From Actinoplanes nipponensis (GTDB lineage: Bacteria; Actinomycetota; Actinomycetes; Mycobacteriales; Micromonosporaceae), in assembly GCF_016862275.1 (NCBI RefSeq), contig NZ_BOMQ01000008.1, positions 539,826 to 603,825 on the forward strand: a stretch of 64,000 bases of DNA, written 5' to 3'. A program made the position numbers and the translations under genes. The stretch's first letter is position 1; each line of letters begins with the position of its first letter. The notes under the pieces are model-generated. The model ran no database searches. It saw nothing but the letters and a program-made list of their open reading frames with translations, and had not been told where the DNA came from. Below are positions 34,487 through 43,046 of the stretch, piece by piece.

Positions 34487-35229
34487 GACCGCGACTCCGC
34501 CAACACGGCGCTGTAACCGCGCTCCAGCGGCGCGTCGCCCGCCGCGTTCGTACCCTCGGCCCGGGCGCTCAGCTCCGCCGGCGTGCCGTGGAAGACGACC
34601 CTTCCCCGATCCATCAACGCGACCCGGGCGCAGGCGGAGCCGACATCCTCGACCAGGTGCGTGCTGACGACCACCGTGGCCCGCTGCCCCAGCTCGCGCA
34701 GCAGGGCCCGGAACTCCACCCGCAGTTCGGGATCGAGCCCGGCGGTCGGCTCATCCAGCAGCAGCAGCTCCGGTTCGTTGACGATTCCCTGCGCGATCGC
34801 CACCCGGCGCAGCATCCCGCCCGAGAGCGTCCGCAGTTTCGCCGTCGCCTTGTCGCCCAACCCCACCCGCTCGACGGTGGACGCCACCGCGCGGGACACC
34901 GTCGCCGGCGGCATCTCCTTCAACAGCGCGAAGTACTCGACGAACTCGACCACGGTGAAACCCGGGTAGTACCCGAGGTTCTGCGGCACGTAGCCGAGCC
35001 GGCGCCGGATCTCCCGGCGCTGGCGGTGGGCACCGGGATCGCGGCCCAGCAGCCGGATCCGGCCCGACGACGGCGAGATGACCGTGGCCAGGGTCCGCAG
35101 CAGCGTGGTCTTGCCCGCGCCGTTCGGGCCCAGCAGCCCGAGCACGCCCGGACCGGCCTGCAGGCTCACGCCAGCCACGGCCCGCACACGGCCGAATCGG
35201 CGGGTCAGGTCGGTGATCTCGACGTTCAT
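34483..35229 (-). CDS. ABC exporter ATP-binding protein
   Basis: A 248-residue complete ABC ATPase: Walker A GPNGAGKTTLL, Q-loop YVPQNLGYYPGF, signature LSGGMLRRVAIAQGI, Walker B LLLLDEPTAGLDP and H-loop STH. The form with LGYYPGFTVVEFVEYFA is typical of actinobacterial multidrug or bacitracin-type exporters. ATG at 35229, overlapping the upstream membrane-protein stop; downstream permease overlaps too. Energises the exporter of this operon. Confidence 0.93.
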   Translation of the reverse strand: MNVEITDLTRRFGRVRAVAGVSLQAGPGVLGLLGPNGAGKTTLLRTLATVISPSSGRIRLLGRDPGAHRQRREIRRRLGYVPQNLGYYPGFTVVEFVEYFALLKEMPPATVSRAVASTVERVGLGDKATAKLRTLSGGMLRRVAIAQGIVNEPELLLLDEPTAGLDPELRVEFRALLRELGQRATVVVSTHLVEDVGSACARVALMDRGRVVFHGTPAELSARAEGTNAAGDAPLERGYSAVLAESRS

Positions 35230-35942
35230 GACGGTCCTCTCGAGGTCCGGGTCGCGTACCCCACGATCGCGGCGCAGCCGGCGGCGACCGTCAGGTAGGG
35301 CAGGGTCAGGGCGGTGTCGGTGACCGCGGCCGCGACCTGTCCGGTGGCCGCCCGCCCGGAGAGCAGGGTGAGCACCCAGCCGGCCAGGCCGGCGGCCGCA
35401 CCGGCGTTCGCCGACCGGGTGAGGGTGGACACCGCCAGGGCGAGCGCGCACAACGCGGTCATCGGGATCAGCCAGCCGAAGGTCATCGCGGCGGCCGCTC
35501 CCGACGCGGCCGACGCGGCCAGCCCGAGCAGCGCGTTCAGCCCGAACACGGTCAGCGCCCGGACCAGCAGCACCAGCCGATGGCTCACCGCCATGCTGCC
35601 CATCAGCTCCCAGGCGGCGTCGATCCCCGGTCCGTAGGCGTAGGCGATGCCCACCGCGGCGATCGCCGGTGCGCCCAGCGCCACGTAGGGCGTCCCGGTG
35701 CCCCGGGTGACCAGCGTTCCGACCGCCAGCACCACGGCCGTGGCCATGACCCACCCCAGCAGCAGCGACGGCGTGGTCACCAGCGCCCGGGCCAGGCCGG
35801 GCGAACCCAGGATCCGGGCGGCCAACCGCTCCGGCGGCCCCGGGCGGCGCCGCCACACCTGCTCGGCCACCGCGATCCAGACGCGGCCCAGATCCACGTC
35901 GGGCGGGACCGGCCCGGTGGCGTCCGCACGGCCGCTGGTCAT
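35226..35942 (-). CDS. Membrane protein following the ECF sigma gene
   Basis: A 238-residue protein with a cytoplasmic N-terminus (about 55 residues: DLGRVWIAVAEQVW, LAARILGSPGLARAL) and about six hydrophobic segments. It overlaps the sigma factor gene by four bases. In ECF operons this position normally holds an anti-sigma factor. No zinc-binding HxxxCxxC motif is visible, so anti-sigma activity is possible through the N-terminal part but unproven. It may instead be a transporter subunit. Confidence 0.7.
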   Translation of the reverse strand: MTSGRADATGPVPPDVDLGRVWIAVAEQVWRRRPGPPERLAARILGSPGLARALVTTPSLLLGWVMATAVVLAVGTLVTRGTGTPYVALGAPAIAAVGIAYAYGPGIDAAWELMGSMAVSHRLVLLVRALTVFGLNALLGLAASAASGAAAAMTFGWLIPMTALCALALAVSTLTRSANAGAAAGLAGWVLTLLSGRAATGQVAAAVTDTALTLPYLTVAAGCAAIVGYATRTSRGPS

Positions 35943-36493
35943 CGCCCGCGCCCGCCGGCCAGCGGGTCCGACCGCCGCAGGGCCGCACGCATCAGCTGGC
36001 GGACCCGATGGGCGCGGCTCTTGACCGTGCCCGGCGGAACACCCATCAGCTCGGCCACCTCGGCCACCGTCCTCTCCTCGACGTACATCAGTCGCCACGT
36101 CTCACGGTGGGGACTGCCCTCCGGCCCGAGCGCGTCGACCACTTCACCGAGCACGGTTCGGGACAGCGCCGCTTCCGCCGGATCAGCCGGGTGCGGCCCG
36201 TCGGCGGAGAGCGGGGCCGGCAGCGCCAGCTCGGCGGGGCCGCGGCGGCGCAGCCACTGGGCGGCCTGCCGTCGCGCGATTCCCCACAGCCAGCCGCCGG
36301 CGCTCTCCGAGCGGTAGCCCGCGGCACCCCGCCACACGGCGAGGAAGGTCTCCTGCAGGACGTCCTCGACGTCGGCCGCCGGCAGCGAAGCCCGCAGCCG
36401 CGCGGCCATCCACGGCGCGTGCCGCGAGAACAACTCCCGCAACGCCGCGTCGTCACCGGCCGCTACCGCGGCGATCAGCTCGTCGTCGTCCAT
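35939..36493 (-). CDS. ECF sigma factor
   Basis: A 184-residue extracytoplasmic-function sigma factor. Region 2: LRELFSRHAPWMAARLRASL, DVLQETFLAVWRGAAGY. Region 4: LGEVVDALGPEGSPHRETWRLMYVEERTVAEVAELMGVPPGTVKSRAHRVRQLM. No C-terminal extension. The ATG at 36493 is preferred since conserved sequence starts just after it; an ATG at 36520 is also possible. First gene of a five-gene operon with overlapping starts and stops, ending in an ABC exporter. A GGAACC motif upstream hints at autoregulation. Confidence 0.92.
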   Translation of the reverse strand: MDDDELIAAVAAGDDAALRELFSRHAPWMAARLRASLPAADVEDVLQETFLAVWRGAAGYRSESAGGWLWGIARRQAAQWLRRRGPAELALPAPLSADGPHPADPAEAALSRTVLGEVVDALGPEGSPHRETWRLMYVEERTVAEVAELMGVPPGTVKSRAHRVRQLMRAALRRSDPLAGGRGR

Positions 36494-36591
36494 CGCTTGT
36501 CTGTTGCATCCGTGCGGCATCCGGTTCACGGTGACGCGGAATTTCTGCGTGGCGGCGACCCGGCGTCTGCGGCAACACGTCATGTGTACCA

Positions 36592-36597
36592 GGTTCC
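36592..36597 (-). promoter_or_regulatory. Possible ECF-type -35 element
   Basis: On the minus strand GGAACC, the usual -35 sequence of ECF promoters, lies about 100 bp before the sigma factor start. A clear -10 (CGT-type) at the normal distance is not certain: CGTGTT follows after only 12 bases. Confidence 0.3.
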
Positions 36598-36711
36598 TAG
36601 GACGGAAAGGGAGGGTGACCGGGGTCCGATCCGGTGAGCCCGTCGGCCAGCCGGCCGGTCCTAATCGGCGGGGCGCAGGTTGCGCCGGAAGTCAACGACG
36701 GGGCGGGCCGC

Positions 36712-37383
36712 TCAGGAGCGGGCCACCCAGGCCGGCTGCCGGGGCTCGTCGTTGTGCACGACGATGTCGGCGTGACCGGCCGGCCCGACCGTGGCGAAGT
36801 AGAGCGCTTGGGCGGGCAGGTAGCGCTCGCGCCAGCGTCGTTCGACGGCGGCGCGGGACGCCACCCCGCGCTCGCGGACCAGGGCCCGGGCCACGGTCCT
36901 CTCGAGCGCGGTCGACACGAGGATGCGCAGATCCCACCGGTCGATCAGCTCGGGGCGCATGAGGAAGACGCCGTCGAACAGCAGCACGGCAGTCGCGGGG
37001 GCAGTCCTGAGCGGCGGGGCCGGTGCGGTGTCCGCGGTGCGGTCGTACGCCGTGGTCCGGAAGCGCCGGTCTCCGCCCGGGCCGAGCGGATCGAGCAGCA
37101 CCCGGTTCAGCGCGTCGTGGTCATGGGCGTCGAAGTAGCAGCCCTCGGCCGAGTACTCGCCGCGCGCGTAGCGCCGGACCCGGGGGACGAGGAAATCGTC
37201 GATCGTCGCGCGGAGGACGTGGCGGCCCCGGGCGCGCAGGACGGCGGCCAGTTCGTCGGCGAGCGTGGTCTTGCCCGCGGCGGGCGGTCCGTCGATGGCG
37301 ACCCGCGTCGGATGTCCGGCCGGGACGGCGCCGACTGCCTCGGCCAGGCGGTCCAGCAACTCGCCGCGGGTGCCTTGCTGCAT
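36712..37383 (-). CDS. Uridine kinase-like P-loop kinase
   Basis: A 223-residue cytoplasmic kinase. Walker A is GPPAAGKTTLADEL; the following IDDFLVPR, the Y-x-D-x-H-D loop (GCYFDAHDHDAL) and LLFDGVFLMRPEL match uridine/phosphoribulokinase-like proteins. Such proteins phosphorylate nucleosides or other small molecules. The substrate is not certain since it is an orphan gene. Followed at a 24-bp distance by nothing on the same strand except the next unit; the enoyl-CoA hydratase is upstream. Confidence 0.8.
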   Translation of the reverse strand: MQQGTRGELLDRLAEAVGAVPAGHPTRVAIDGPPAAGKTTLADELAAVLRARGRHVLRATIDDFLVPRVRRYARGEYSAEGCYFDAHDHDALNRVLLDPLGPGGDRRFRTTAYDRTADTAPAPPLRTAPATAVLLFDGVFLMRPELIDRWDLRILVSTALERTVARALVRERGVASRAAVERRWRERYLPAQALYFATVGPAGHADIVVHNDEPRQPAWVARS

Positions 37384-37407
37384 GTCCTGCCCCCGTCCCG
37401 TTCGCCG

Positions 37408-38079
37408 TCAGCCGAGGGGGTTGTCCCGGTCGCGCAGGGTGTCCAGGACGGGCGCGTACATCCGGGCCTTGATCGTGCCGAGGGTGGGGCCGGCCTTGCC
37501 CGCCTGGGCGGCGGCGAGCTGCACGGCCGTACGGCGCACCGACTCCTCGTCGACCGCCCGGTCGACGATGCCGGCGGCGAGCGCGTCGGGTGCCCCGTAA
37601 CGGCGGGCCGTGGTCATCGCCTCGTGGGCCGCCGGCGCGGTGAGGCGGGCCTGGATCAGGGCGGACATGCCGCGGGTGAAGGGGATGTCGATGTCGGCCT
37701 CGGGCAGGCACCAGTAGCCGCGGTCGGCCCGCATCACCCGGAAGTCGTGGGCCAGCGAGAGCATCGCGCCGGCGGCGAACGTGTGTCCCTGCAACGCGGC
37801 CACGGTGATCACCGGCAGCGCCAGCAGGCGGGCGAACAGGTCGTGCACGCTGACCACGTAGGGCTGGTACTGATCGGGGTGGGCGCCGAGCCAGTCCAGG
37901 TCCAGGCCGTTGGAGAAGAACTTCCCGGTCGCGGCCGTCACCAGGGCGCGGGCTTCGCCGGCCTGCTCCACCTCGTCCAGCGCCGCGTTCACCGAGGCGA
38001 TCCAGTCCGGGTGGAAACGGTTCTCGCCGGCGCCGATGTCGAGGATGAACACGTCGTCCTGACGGTCGAGAGTGGGCAT
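37408..38079 (-). CDS. Enoyl-CoA hydratase/isomerase family protein
   Basis: A 223-residue crotonase-fold protein, shorter than the usual 255-260. Oxyanion-hole stretches are visible: GKFFSNGLDLDWL and LQGHTFAAGAMLSLAHDFRVM. The C-terminal helix region YGAPDALAAGIVDRAVDEE fits the family. The hydratase glutamates are not both obvious, so isomerase or thioesterase activity is possible. Same orientation as the kinase downstream. Confidence 0.85.
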   Translation of the reverse strand: MPTLDRQDDVFILDIGAGENRFHPDWIASVNAALDEVEQAGEARALVTAATGKFFSNGLDLDWLGAHPDQYQPYVVSVHDLFARLLALPVITVAALQGHTFAAGAMLSLAHDFRVMRADRGYWCLPEADIDIPFTRGMSALIQARLTAPAAHEAMTTARRYGAPDALAAGIVDRAVDEESVRRTAVQLAAAQAGKAGPTLGTIKARMYAPVLDTLRDRDNPLG

Positions 38080-38163
38080 GGCGCTCCTTGACGGGTGGGC
38101 GGAAGGTCGGGGCGAGCCGCCCCGCGATGCTACCGCTCGGTAACTTGTGGCTCAAGGCGGTGA

Positions 38164-38979
38164 TCAGGCGCCGAAGCGGCGCTGCATGTCGGCGTAGGGG
38201 ATCGCGCCGTCGAGGAAGCCGAGGGTGCCGGAGTCGAACAGTTCCCGCGCGGCGCGCTCCACGGTGCTGAGCGCGGCCCGGGCCAGGCTGCCGCCCAGGC
38301 TCACCCGCTTGACGCCGAGGGAGAGCAGCGTGGGGGCGTCGATGAGGTTGGCCAGCCCGGCCACCACGTTGAGCGGGGCCGGGATGGCTGCGGCGAGCCG
38401 CCGGATGGTGTCGCTGTCGACGACGCCGGGCACGAAGACGCAGTCGGCGCCCGCCTCGACGTACCGAACCGCCCGCTCGACGGTCGCGGCGAACGCGTCG
38501 CCCGCCGTGCCGGCGAAGTACGTGTCGGTGCGGGCGTTCAGCACGAAGGTGCCGCGGGGAGCCGCGGACCGGGCGGCCCGCAGGCGGTCGACGGCCTCAT
38601 CGATGCCGAAGAGTCCGTCCCGGCCGGCGTCCTCGAGGTTGCCGCCCACCGCACCGAGCTCCACCGCCCGGGCCACGGTGCGGCCGACGTCGTCCGGGGT
38701 GGCGCCGTAGCCGGCTTCCAGGTCCGCGGTCACCGGCACGCCCACCGCGGCCACGATGTGACCGACCTGGTCGAGCATCACCTCGCGGTCGAGCGCCTCG
38801 CCGTCCGGAATACCGTGGGACCAGGCGATGCCCGCGCTGGTCGTGGCGATGGCCGGGAAGCCGGCCTGCTCGAGGATGCGGGCGGAGCCGGCGTCCCAGG
38901 CGTTGGGCAGGACGAAGCCGCGCCCCGCGTGCAGGGCGAGCAGGGCGGCGGCCTTGTCGGTCGAGGATGCGGTCGTCAT
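38164..38979 (-). CDS. Isocitrate lyase/PEP mutase family enzyme
   Basis: A 271-residue alpha/beta-barrel enzyme. LPNAWDAGSARILEQAGF, TTSAGIAWSHG, DLEAGYG, GGNLEDAGRDG and NARTDTYF are the hallmarks of the PEP mutase/isocitrate lyase superfamily, small-enzyme branch (oxaloacetate or methylisocitrate-type lyases). The KKCGH motif of true isocitrate lyases is absent. The reaction cannot be assigned. Starts 71 bp from the palindrome shared with the divergent gene at 39075. Confidence 0.88.
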   Translation of the reverse strand: MTTASSTDKAAALLALHAGRGFVLPNAWDAGSARILEQAGFPAIATTSAGIAWSHGIPDGEALDREVMLDQVGHIVAAVGVPVTADLEAGYGATPDDVGRTVARAVELGAVGGNLEDAGRDGLFGIDEAVDRLRAARSAAPRGTFVLNARTDTYFAGTAGDAFAATVERAVRYVEAGADCVFVPGVVDSDTIRRLAAAIPAPLNVVAGLANLIDAPTLLSLGVKRVSLGGSLARAALSTVERAARELFDSGTLGFLDGAIPYADMQRRFGA

Positions 38980-39049
38980 GAGTCCACCACCACGTCGAGT
39001 CGGCGTACGAACATCCCATCATCGTCGATTCCGGCCCGGTTCCCATACG

Positions 39050-39064
39050 TATGCGATTCGCATA
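39050..39064. promoter_or_regulatory. Perfect palindrome, likely MarR operator
   Basis: TATGCGATTCGCATA, two 7-bp arms around one base, located 11 bp before the ATG at 39075 and 70 bp from the divergent lyase gene. The operon's second gene is a MarR regulator, whose dimers bind such sites. Autoregulation is the simplest reading. Confidence 0.6.
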
Positions 39065-39074
39065 GACTTTGGCG

Positions 39075-39455
39075 ATGGAGCCGGTGCTGGAAGCCGCCAT
39101 CAACGAGTGGCACCTGAGCGTGAACAGCGGCGACCCGGAGCGGTCGGCCCGGGCGGTCGGTGATCCGATCGTGGTGCTGGGGCCGAAGGGCGCCGGGCCG
39201 ATCACGCCCGCGCAGTTCGCGGAGTGGGTGCGGCGGTCCGGGGTCACGCTCGTCCCGCGGTCGTGGCATCCGGTCAGCGCGAGCCTCATGGTCGTCGAGC
39301 AGGACGCCACCTGGCCGCGGAGCAAGGCGCCGACCCGGGTGGCGACGGTGTTCCGGGTGGCCGGCGCGAAGGTGACGGCCTCGCTCCGGCTGCCCGATCT
39401 GCGGTCGGCCCTGGAGCTGGCGTTCATCTGCCGCGAGATGGCGGCCACCGAATGA
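39075..39455 (+). CDS. Small conserved protein, SnoaL/NTF2-like possible
   Basis: A 126-residue cytoplasmic protein: LEAAINEWHLSVNSGDPER, ITPAQFAEWVRRSG, RSWHPVSASLMVVEQDATW, and VATVFRVAGAKVTASLRLPD. The helix-then-sheet pattern suggests an NTF2-like fold, but I am not sure. ATG at 39075. Its stop overlaps the MarR start by four bases, so it is the first gene of a two-gene operon controlled from the palindrome. Confidence 0.65.
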   Translation: MEPVLEAAINEWHLSVNSGDPERSARAVGDPIVVLGPKGAGPITPAQFAEWVRRSGVTLVPRSWHPVSASLMVVEQDATWPRSKAPTRVATVFRVAGAKVTASLRLPDLRSALELAFICREMAATE

Positions 39456-39892
39456 GCGACCCCGGGCCGGGGCGGGCCCTGTTCGCCTTCGTCCGGCACT
39501 GGTCACGCCGGTCGTGGTCCGGCGGTCCCGGGGCCGCCGAGCGGGGCCGCCTGGTGCTGGTCACCGAGGCGGTCGACGCCCTGGTCGGGCGCGGGCTCCC
39601 GGCCACGGTCAATGCCGTCGCCCGGGAGATCGGTATCGACCAGAGCGGGGCGTCGCGGCTGATCAAGGGTGCGGCGGCGGCCGGCTACCTGACCATGAGC
39701 TCGCCGGACACCGACGGTCGCCGGCGTCAGGCGGCGGTCACCGCGTCCGGGCACACCCTGCTGGAACAGGCGCAGGCCTGGCAGGAGCGGATCTTCGATC
39801 GGCTGACGGAGGGCTGGAGCGAGCGTCGGCGCCGCGATTTCCTGCTGGCCATGGCCGAGCTGGTCGATCGGTCGTACACGGTGGACAGCTGA
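39452..39892 (+). CDS. MarR family regulator
   Basis: A 146-residue winged-helix protein. DNA-binding part: ATVNAVAREIGIDQSGASRLIKGAAAAGYLTMSSPDTDGRRRQAAVTASG. Dimer helices flank it. It starts inside the ATGA at 39452. The perfect palindrome before the operon is its likely site, and the operon is probably its own target. Confidence 0.85.
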   Translation: MSDPGPGRALFAFVRHWSRRSWSGGPGAAERGRLVLVTEAVDALVGRGLPATVNAVAREIGIDQSGASRLIKGAAAAGYLTMSSPDTDGRRRQAAVTASGHTLLEQAQAWQERIFDRLTEGWSERRRRDFLLAMAELVDRSYTVDS

Positions 39893-39908
39893 CCTGCAGG
39901 CCGCCTTC

Positions 39909-39922
39909 TGGAAGCGCTTCCA
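39909..39922. promoter_or_regulatory. LacI-type operator O1
   Basis: TGGAAGCGCTTCCA, a perfect 14-bp palindrome with the central CG typical of LacI/CebR-family sites. It lies 52 bp before the -35 box of the GH26 promoter. O2 repeats its core exactly. Confidence 0.75.
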
Positions 39923-39973
39923 TCGACCTCCATGCGGACTGGCCGAGAGAAAGCCTCCTTCGGAAACCCCTTC

Positions 39974-40002
39974 TTTACATCGATGACCGCGAGTCCTACC
40001 TT
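39974..40002 (+). promoter_or_regulatory. Promoter of the GH26 gene
   Basis: TTTACA, 17-bp spacer, TACCTT. It lies between the two LacI-type operators and about 60 bp before the predicted start codon. Confidence 0.6.
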
Positions 40003-40008
40003 ATGACC

Positions 40009-40021
40009 GGAAGCGCTTCCA
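40009..40021. promoter_or_regulatory. LacI-type operator O2
   Basis: GGAAGCGCTTCCA, with the same 12-bp core as O1, located at the expected transcription start point. The two operators are 100 bp apart (nearly ten helical turns), which would allow looping by a LacI tetramer or two dimers. Confidence 0.75.
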
Positions 40022-40061
40022 ATCAGTGGAGAGCGCTCTTTCTTCCTGTCTGGGGGACACT

Positions 40062-41105
40062 TTGCGCAGGCGAACACTGCTCGGTGCGGCGGCCGCCGCG
40101 GTCACACTGACGCTCTCCGATGCCGGCGCCGCCCACGCGCAGCCCGGCCGGTGCCCGGCGCCGGCCCGGTACCTGGGCATGTTCCGGCCGGGCGATCCCG
40201 GCGCCGTCGCCACCGAGGTCGAGAGCCTGTACGACGTCACCCCGGCCAGCGTGATGTGGTTCGACAACTGGGCGAGCGGCCTGGCCTTCCCCGTCGCCGA
40301 GGCCAGGGCCTTGTGGCGGCGCGGCATCATGCCGCACTACACCTGGGAGCCCTGGAACACCGCCCTCGGCCCCGGCGACCCCGGGCAGATCCACCTGCGG
40401 GACATCATCGACGGCGCGTGGGACGGCTACATCAGGGCCCGGGCCGGGGAGTTCGCGGCCGTCCGGCGGCCCGTCCTGGTCCGCTGGGGTCACGAGTTCA
40501 ACGGCAACTGGTACCCGTGGGGCATCGCCAACAACGACGCCGACCCCTCGCTGTACGTGCGGGCGTACCGGCATGTCCATGACGTGGCCGTGGCCGCCGG
40601 GGCGCGGAACGTGCAATGGGTGTGGGCCTTCAACAACGGCTCGTCACCGGACGAGGCCTACAACGACCCGGCCGCCGCCTACCCCGGTGACCGGTACGTC
40701 GACTGGGTCGGCATCGACGGCTACAACTGGGGCTTCGGCCCGTCGTGGGACCCGGCCGGCGACCACTGGGCTAGCTTCGACGCGACGTTCGCCGCCGCGT
40801 ACGCCCGGGCCCGCGCCATCGCGCCGCGCCGGCCGGTGATGCTCGGCGAGTTCGCGTCGACCGAGGACGGCGGCGACAAGGCCCAGTGGCTGAGGGACAT
40901 GGACGCGACGCTGCGCTCGGGCGCGTACCCGGATCTGCGGCTGCTCACCTACTTCGACGTGATCAAGGAGGAGCCCTGGGCGCCCGGCTCGTCGCCGGCC
41001 GCGCTCGCCGCCTTCACCGCCTGGACGCAGCAGCGGTACATGCGCGGGCGTGGTCACGAACTGGCCCGCGTCGCCGCCGACTACGCCCGGTCGCGGCCGG
41101 CGTGA
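40062..41105 (+). CDS. Secreted GH26 glycosidase (beta-mannanase-like)
   Basis: A 347-residue exported enzyme. A Tat-like leader (LRRRTLLGAAAAAVTLTLS) ends near AHAQP. The catalytic domain shows the GH26 acid/base glutamate in WGHEFNGNWYPWG and the nucleophile glutamate in VMLGEFAST; YVDWVGIDGYNWG is also characteristic. No binding module. I chose the TTG at 40062, 4 bases after GGGGGA; the GTG at 40026 lacks such a site and adds sequence before the leader. Probably acts on mannan or a related beta-glycan, with expression controlled by the LacI protein encoded downstream. Confidence 0.88.
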   Translation: MRRRTLLGAAAAAVTLTLSDAGAAHAQPGRCPAPARYLGMFRPGDPGAVATEVESLYDVTPASVMWFDNWASGLAFPVAEARALWRRGIMPHYTWEPWNTALGPGDPGQIHLRDIIDGAWDGYIRARAGEFAAVRRPVLVRWGHEFNGNWYPWGIANNDADPSLYVRAYRHVHDVAVAAGARNVQWVWAFNNGSSPDEAYNDPAAAYPGDRYVDWVGIDGYNWGFGPSWDPAGDHWASFDATFAAAYARARAIAPRRPVMLGEFASTEDGGDKAQWLRDMDATLRSGAYPDLRLLTYFDVIKEEPWAPGSSPAALAAFTAWTQQRYMRGRGHELARVAADYARSRPA

Positions 41106-41151
41106 GCATCGGCCGGCGGCGTGCGCGTCCCCGCGCCGCGCCGCCGGCCCG

Positions 41152-42165
41152 TCAGGCCGACTCGCGCACGACCACGGTGGTGGGCACGACGAGCGGGGCG
41201 GGCCGGCCGCCGTCGAGCAGGTCGACCAGCATGCGGGCGGCCTCGCGGCCCAGCGCCTGCACCGGTTGATGAACCGTGGTGAGCTGCGGATCGGTGTGCG
41301 TCGCCACGGGCAGGTCGTCGAAGCCGGTCACCGCCACGTCCCCGGGCACCGACCGGCCCGCCGCCCGCAACACCCGCAACGCCCCGGCCGCCATGTTGTC
41401 GTTCGCGGCGACCACGGCGTCCAGGTCGGGGTGCGCGCTCAGCAACGCGCGCATCGCGGCGGCCCCGCCGGCCTCGGTGAAATCCCCGGGCTCGACGGCG
41501 TACGGCGCGAGCCCCGCCAGCGTCAGCGCCTCGGCGCAGCCGCGACGGCGCTCCCGGCCCACCGCGGTGTCGTCCGGTCCGGCGATCATGGCGATGCGGC
41601 GGCGCCCGCCGCCGATCAGGTGCTCGGTGGCCGCCCGCGCCCCGCCGGCGTTGTCCACCTCGACGTAGAACGGCGGCGTGCCGCGCACCGGCAGCCCGAT
41701 GAAGACGGTCGGCAGTCCCGCGCGGGCCGCGATGTCGATCAGCGCGTCGTCGCCGCGCAGGGCCGCCAGCATCACCCCGTCGGCGCCCCGGGTCTGCAGC
41801 AGATTCTCCAGCCGCCGCCGGCCGTGGCCGGGCGAGGCCAGGCTGAGCATCAGGTGCAGCTCGGTGCGCTCGAGCGCGGCACACGCGCCGACGATGATCT
41901 GCGCGAAGAACGGATCGGCGAAGACGCCCGGCCCGTCCCCGGAGATCGCCAGCACCACGACGCCGGTCTGGCGGGTGGCCAGCGCCCGCGCGGTCCGGTT
42001 CGGCGTGTACCCCAGCTCGCGGATGGCCTTCTGCACCGCGTCCCGCTTCGCGCGGCTCACGTGCGGGCCATTGTTGATCACCCGGGAGGCCACCGTCCGG
42101 GACACCTGCGCGCGTTCGGCCACCTCGTCGAGCGTCGGCGGTCGGGACGAGGCCGGTGCCGACAT
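41152..42165 (-). CDS. LacI family regulator
   Basis: A 337-residue repressor with N-terminal HTH and hinge (TLDEVAERAQVSRTVASRVINNGPHVS) and a sugar-binding domain (LPTVFIGLPVRG, GRRRIAMIAGPDD, DAVVAANDNMAAGALRVL, VPGDVAVTGFDDLPVATHTDPQLTTV). ATG at 42165 with GGAGGG upstream. Convergent with the GH26 gene, whose promoter carries two LacI-type operators. The natural reading is a sugar-responsive repressor of that gene. Confidence 0.92.
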   Translation of the reverse strand: MSAPASSRPPTLDEVAERAQVSRTVASRVINNGPHVSRAKRDAVQKAIRELGYTPNRTARALATRQTGVVVLAISGDGPGVFADPFFAQIIVGACAALERTELHLMLSLASPGHGRRRLENLLQTRGADGVMLAALRGDDALIDIAARAGLPTVFIGLPVRGTPPFYVEVDNAGGARAATEHLIGGGRRRIAMIAGPDDTAVGRERRRGCAEALTLAGLAPYAVEPGDFTEAGGAAAMRALLSAHPDLDAVVAANDNMAAGALRVLRAAGRSVPGDVAVTGFDDLPVATHTDPQLTTVHQPVQALGREAARMLVDLLDGGRPAPLVVPTTVVVRESA

Positions 42166-42254
42166 GTGGTTCCCTCCGCTCGCCCTGACTGCGGCGATCC
42201 TACGGCAGCCGGCGGGGGCCACCGCGGGGCGCGCCGGCTCGCGGCGCGCCGGGG

Positions 42255-43046
42255 TCAGGGCTTGATGGCGACCGCGCCGTACATGTAGACGTCCCGGTCG
42301 CTGACCTGCTTGTCCTCCTCGCCGGGCCGCCAGTGGTGCACCGGCACCACGCCCGGCTCGACCAGCTCAAAGCCGGCGAACAGCGCCTCCACCCCGGCGC
42401 GGTTGCGGGCGACCACCGGCACGCCGTTCTGGTTGTAGGTGCGCACCGTGCCCGGCCCGCCGTCCGGGTCGTTCTCCACGGTCACGCTGGAGATGGCGAT
42501 CGCGCTGCCGGAGGCCAGCGGCCGGGTCAGCCGGGCGATGATGTCGAGCACCTGCTCGTCGTCGGTGATGTGCTGCAACACGGCGATCAACGTCAGCGCG
42601 ACCGGCTGGGACAGATCGAAGGCCGTGACATCGGGCGACCGCAGGATGTCGTCGGGCCGGCGCAGGTCCGCGTCCAGGTAGGCGACCCGGCCGGTGCCCA
42701 CCGGAGTCAGCAGCGCCCGGGCGTGCGTGAGCACCAGCGGGTCGTTGTCCACATACACCACCGAGGCGTCGGGGGCGACGCCCTGGACGCTCTCGTGCAG
42801 GTTCGGATGGGTCGGCAGGCCGGTCCCGACGTCGAGGAACTGGCGGATCCCGTTCGCGGCCAGGTAGACCCCCACCTTGCCCATGAACCGGCGGTTCGCC
42901 CGCATCGAGATGGCCAGGTTGGGGGTGTGCTTGAGCATCTCGCGAGCCGCCGCCCGGTCGGCCTCGAAGTTGTCCTTGCCGCCGAGCAGGTAGTCGTAGA
43001 TCCGGGCCGAGTGCGGTCGGTCCGGCTGCAGGTCGATCGACGGCAT
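42255..43046 (-). CDS. SAM-dependent methyltransferase, PF04672 type
   Basis: A 263-residue protein of the actinobacterial methyltransferase family often called DUF574. It opens SIDLQPDRPHSARIYDYLLGGKDNF, has FLDVGTGLPTHPNLHE as the cofactor loop, VVYVDNDPLVLTHARALL, and ends with YMYGAVA. The family is greatly expanded in Streptomyces and Actinoplanes; substrates are unknown. Stand-alone gene. Confidence 0.9.
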   Translation of the reverse strand: MPSIDLQPDRPHSARIYDYLLGGKDNFEADRAAAREMLKHTPNLAISMRANRRFMGKVGVYLAANGIRQFLDVGTGLPTHPNLHESVQGVAPDASVVYVDNDPLVLTHARALLTPVGTGRVAYLDADLRRPDDILRSPDVTAFDLSQPVALTLIAVLQHITDDEQVLDIIARLTRPLASGSAIAISSVTVENDPDGGPGTVRTYNQNGVPVVARNRAGVEALFAGFELVEPGVVPVHHWRPGEEDKQVSDRDVYMYGAVAIKP

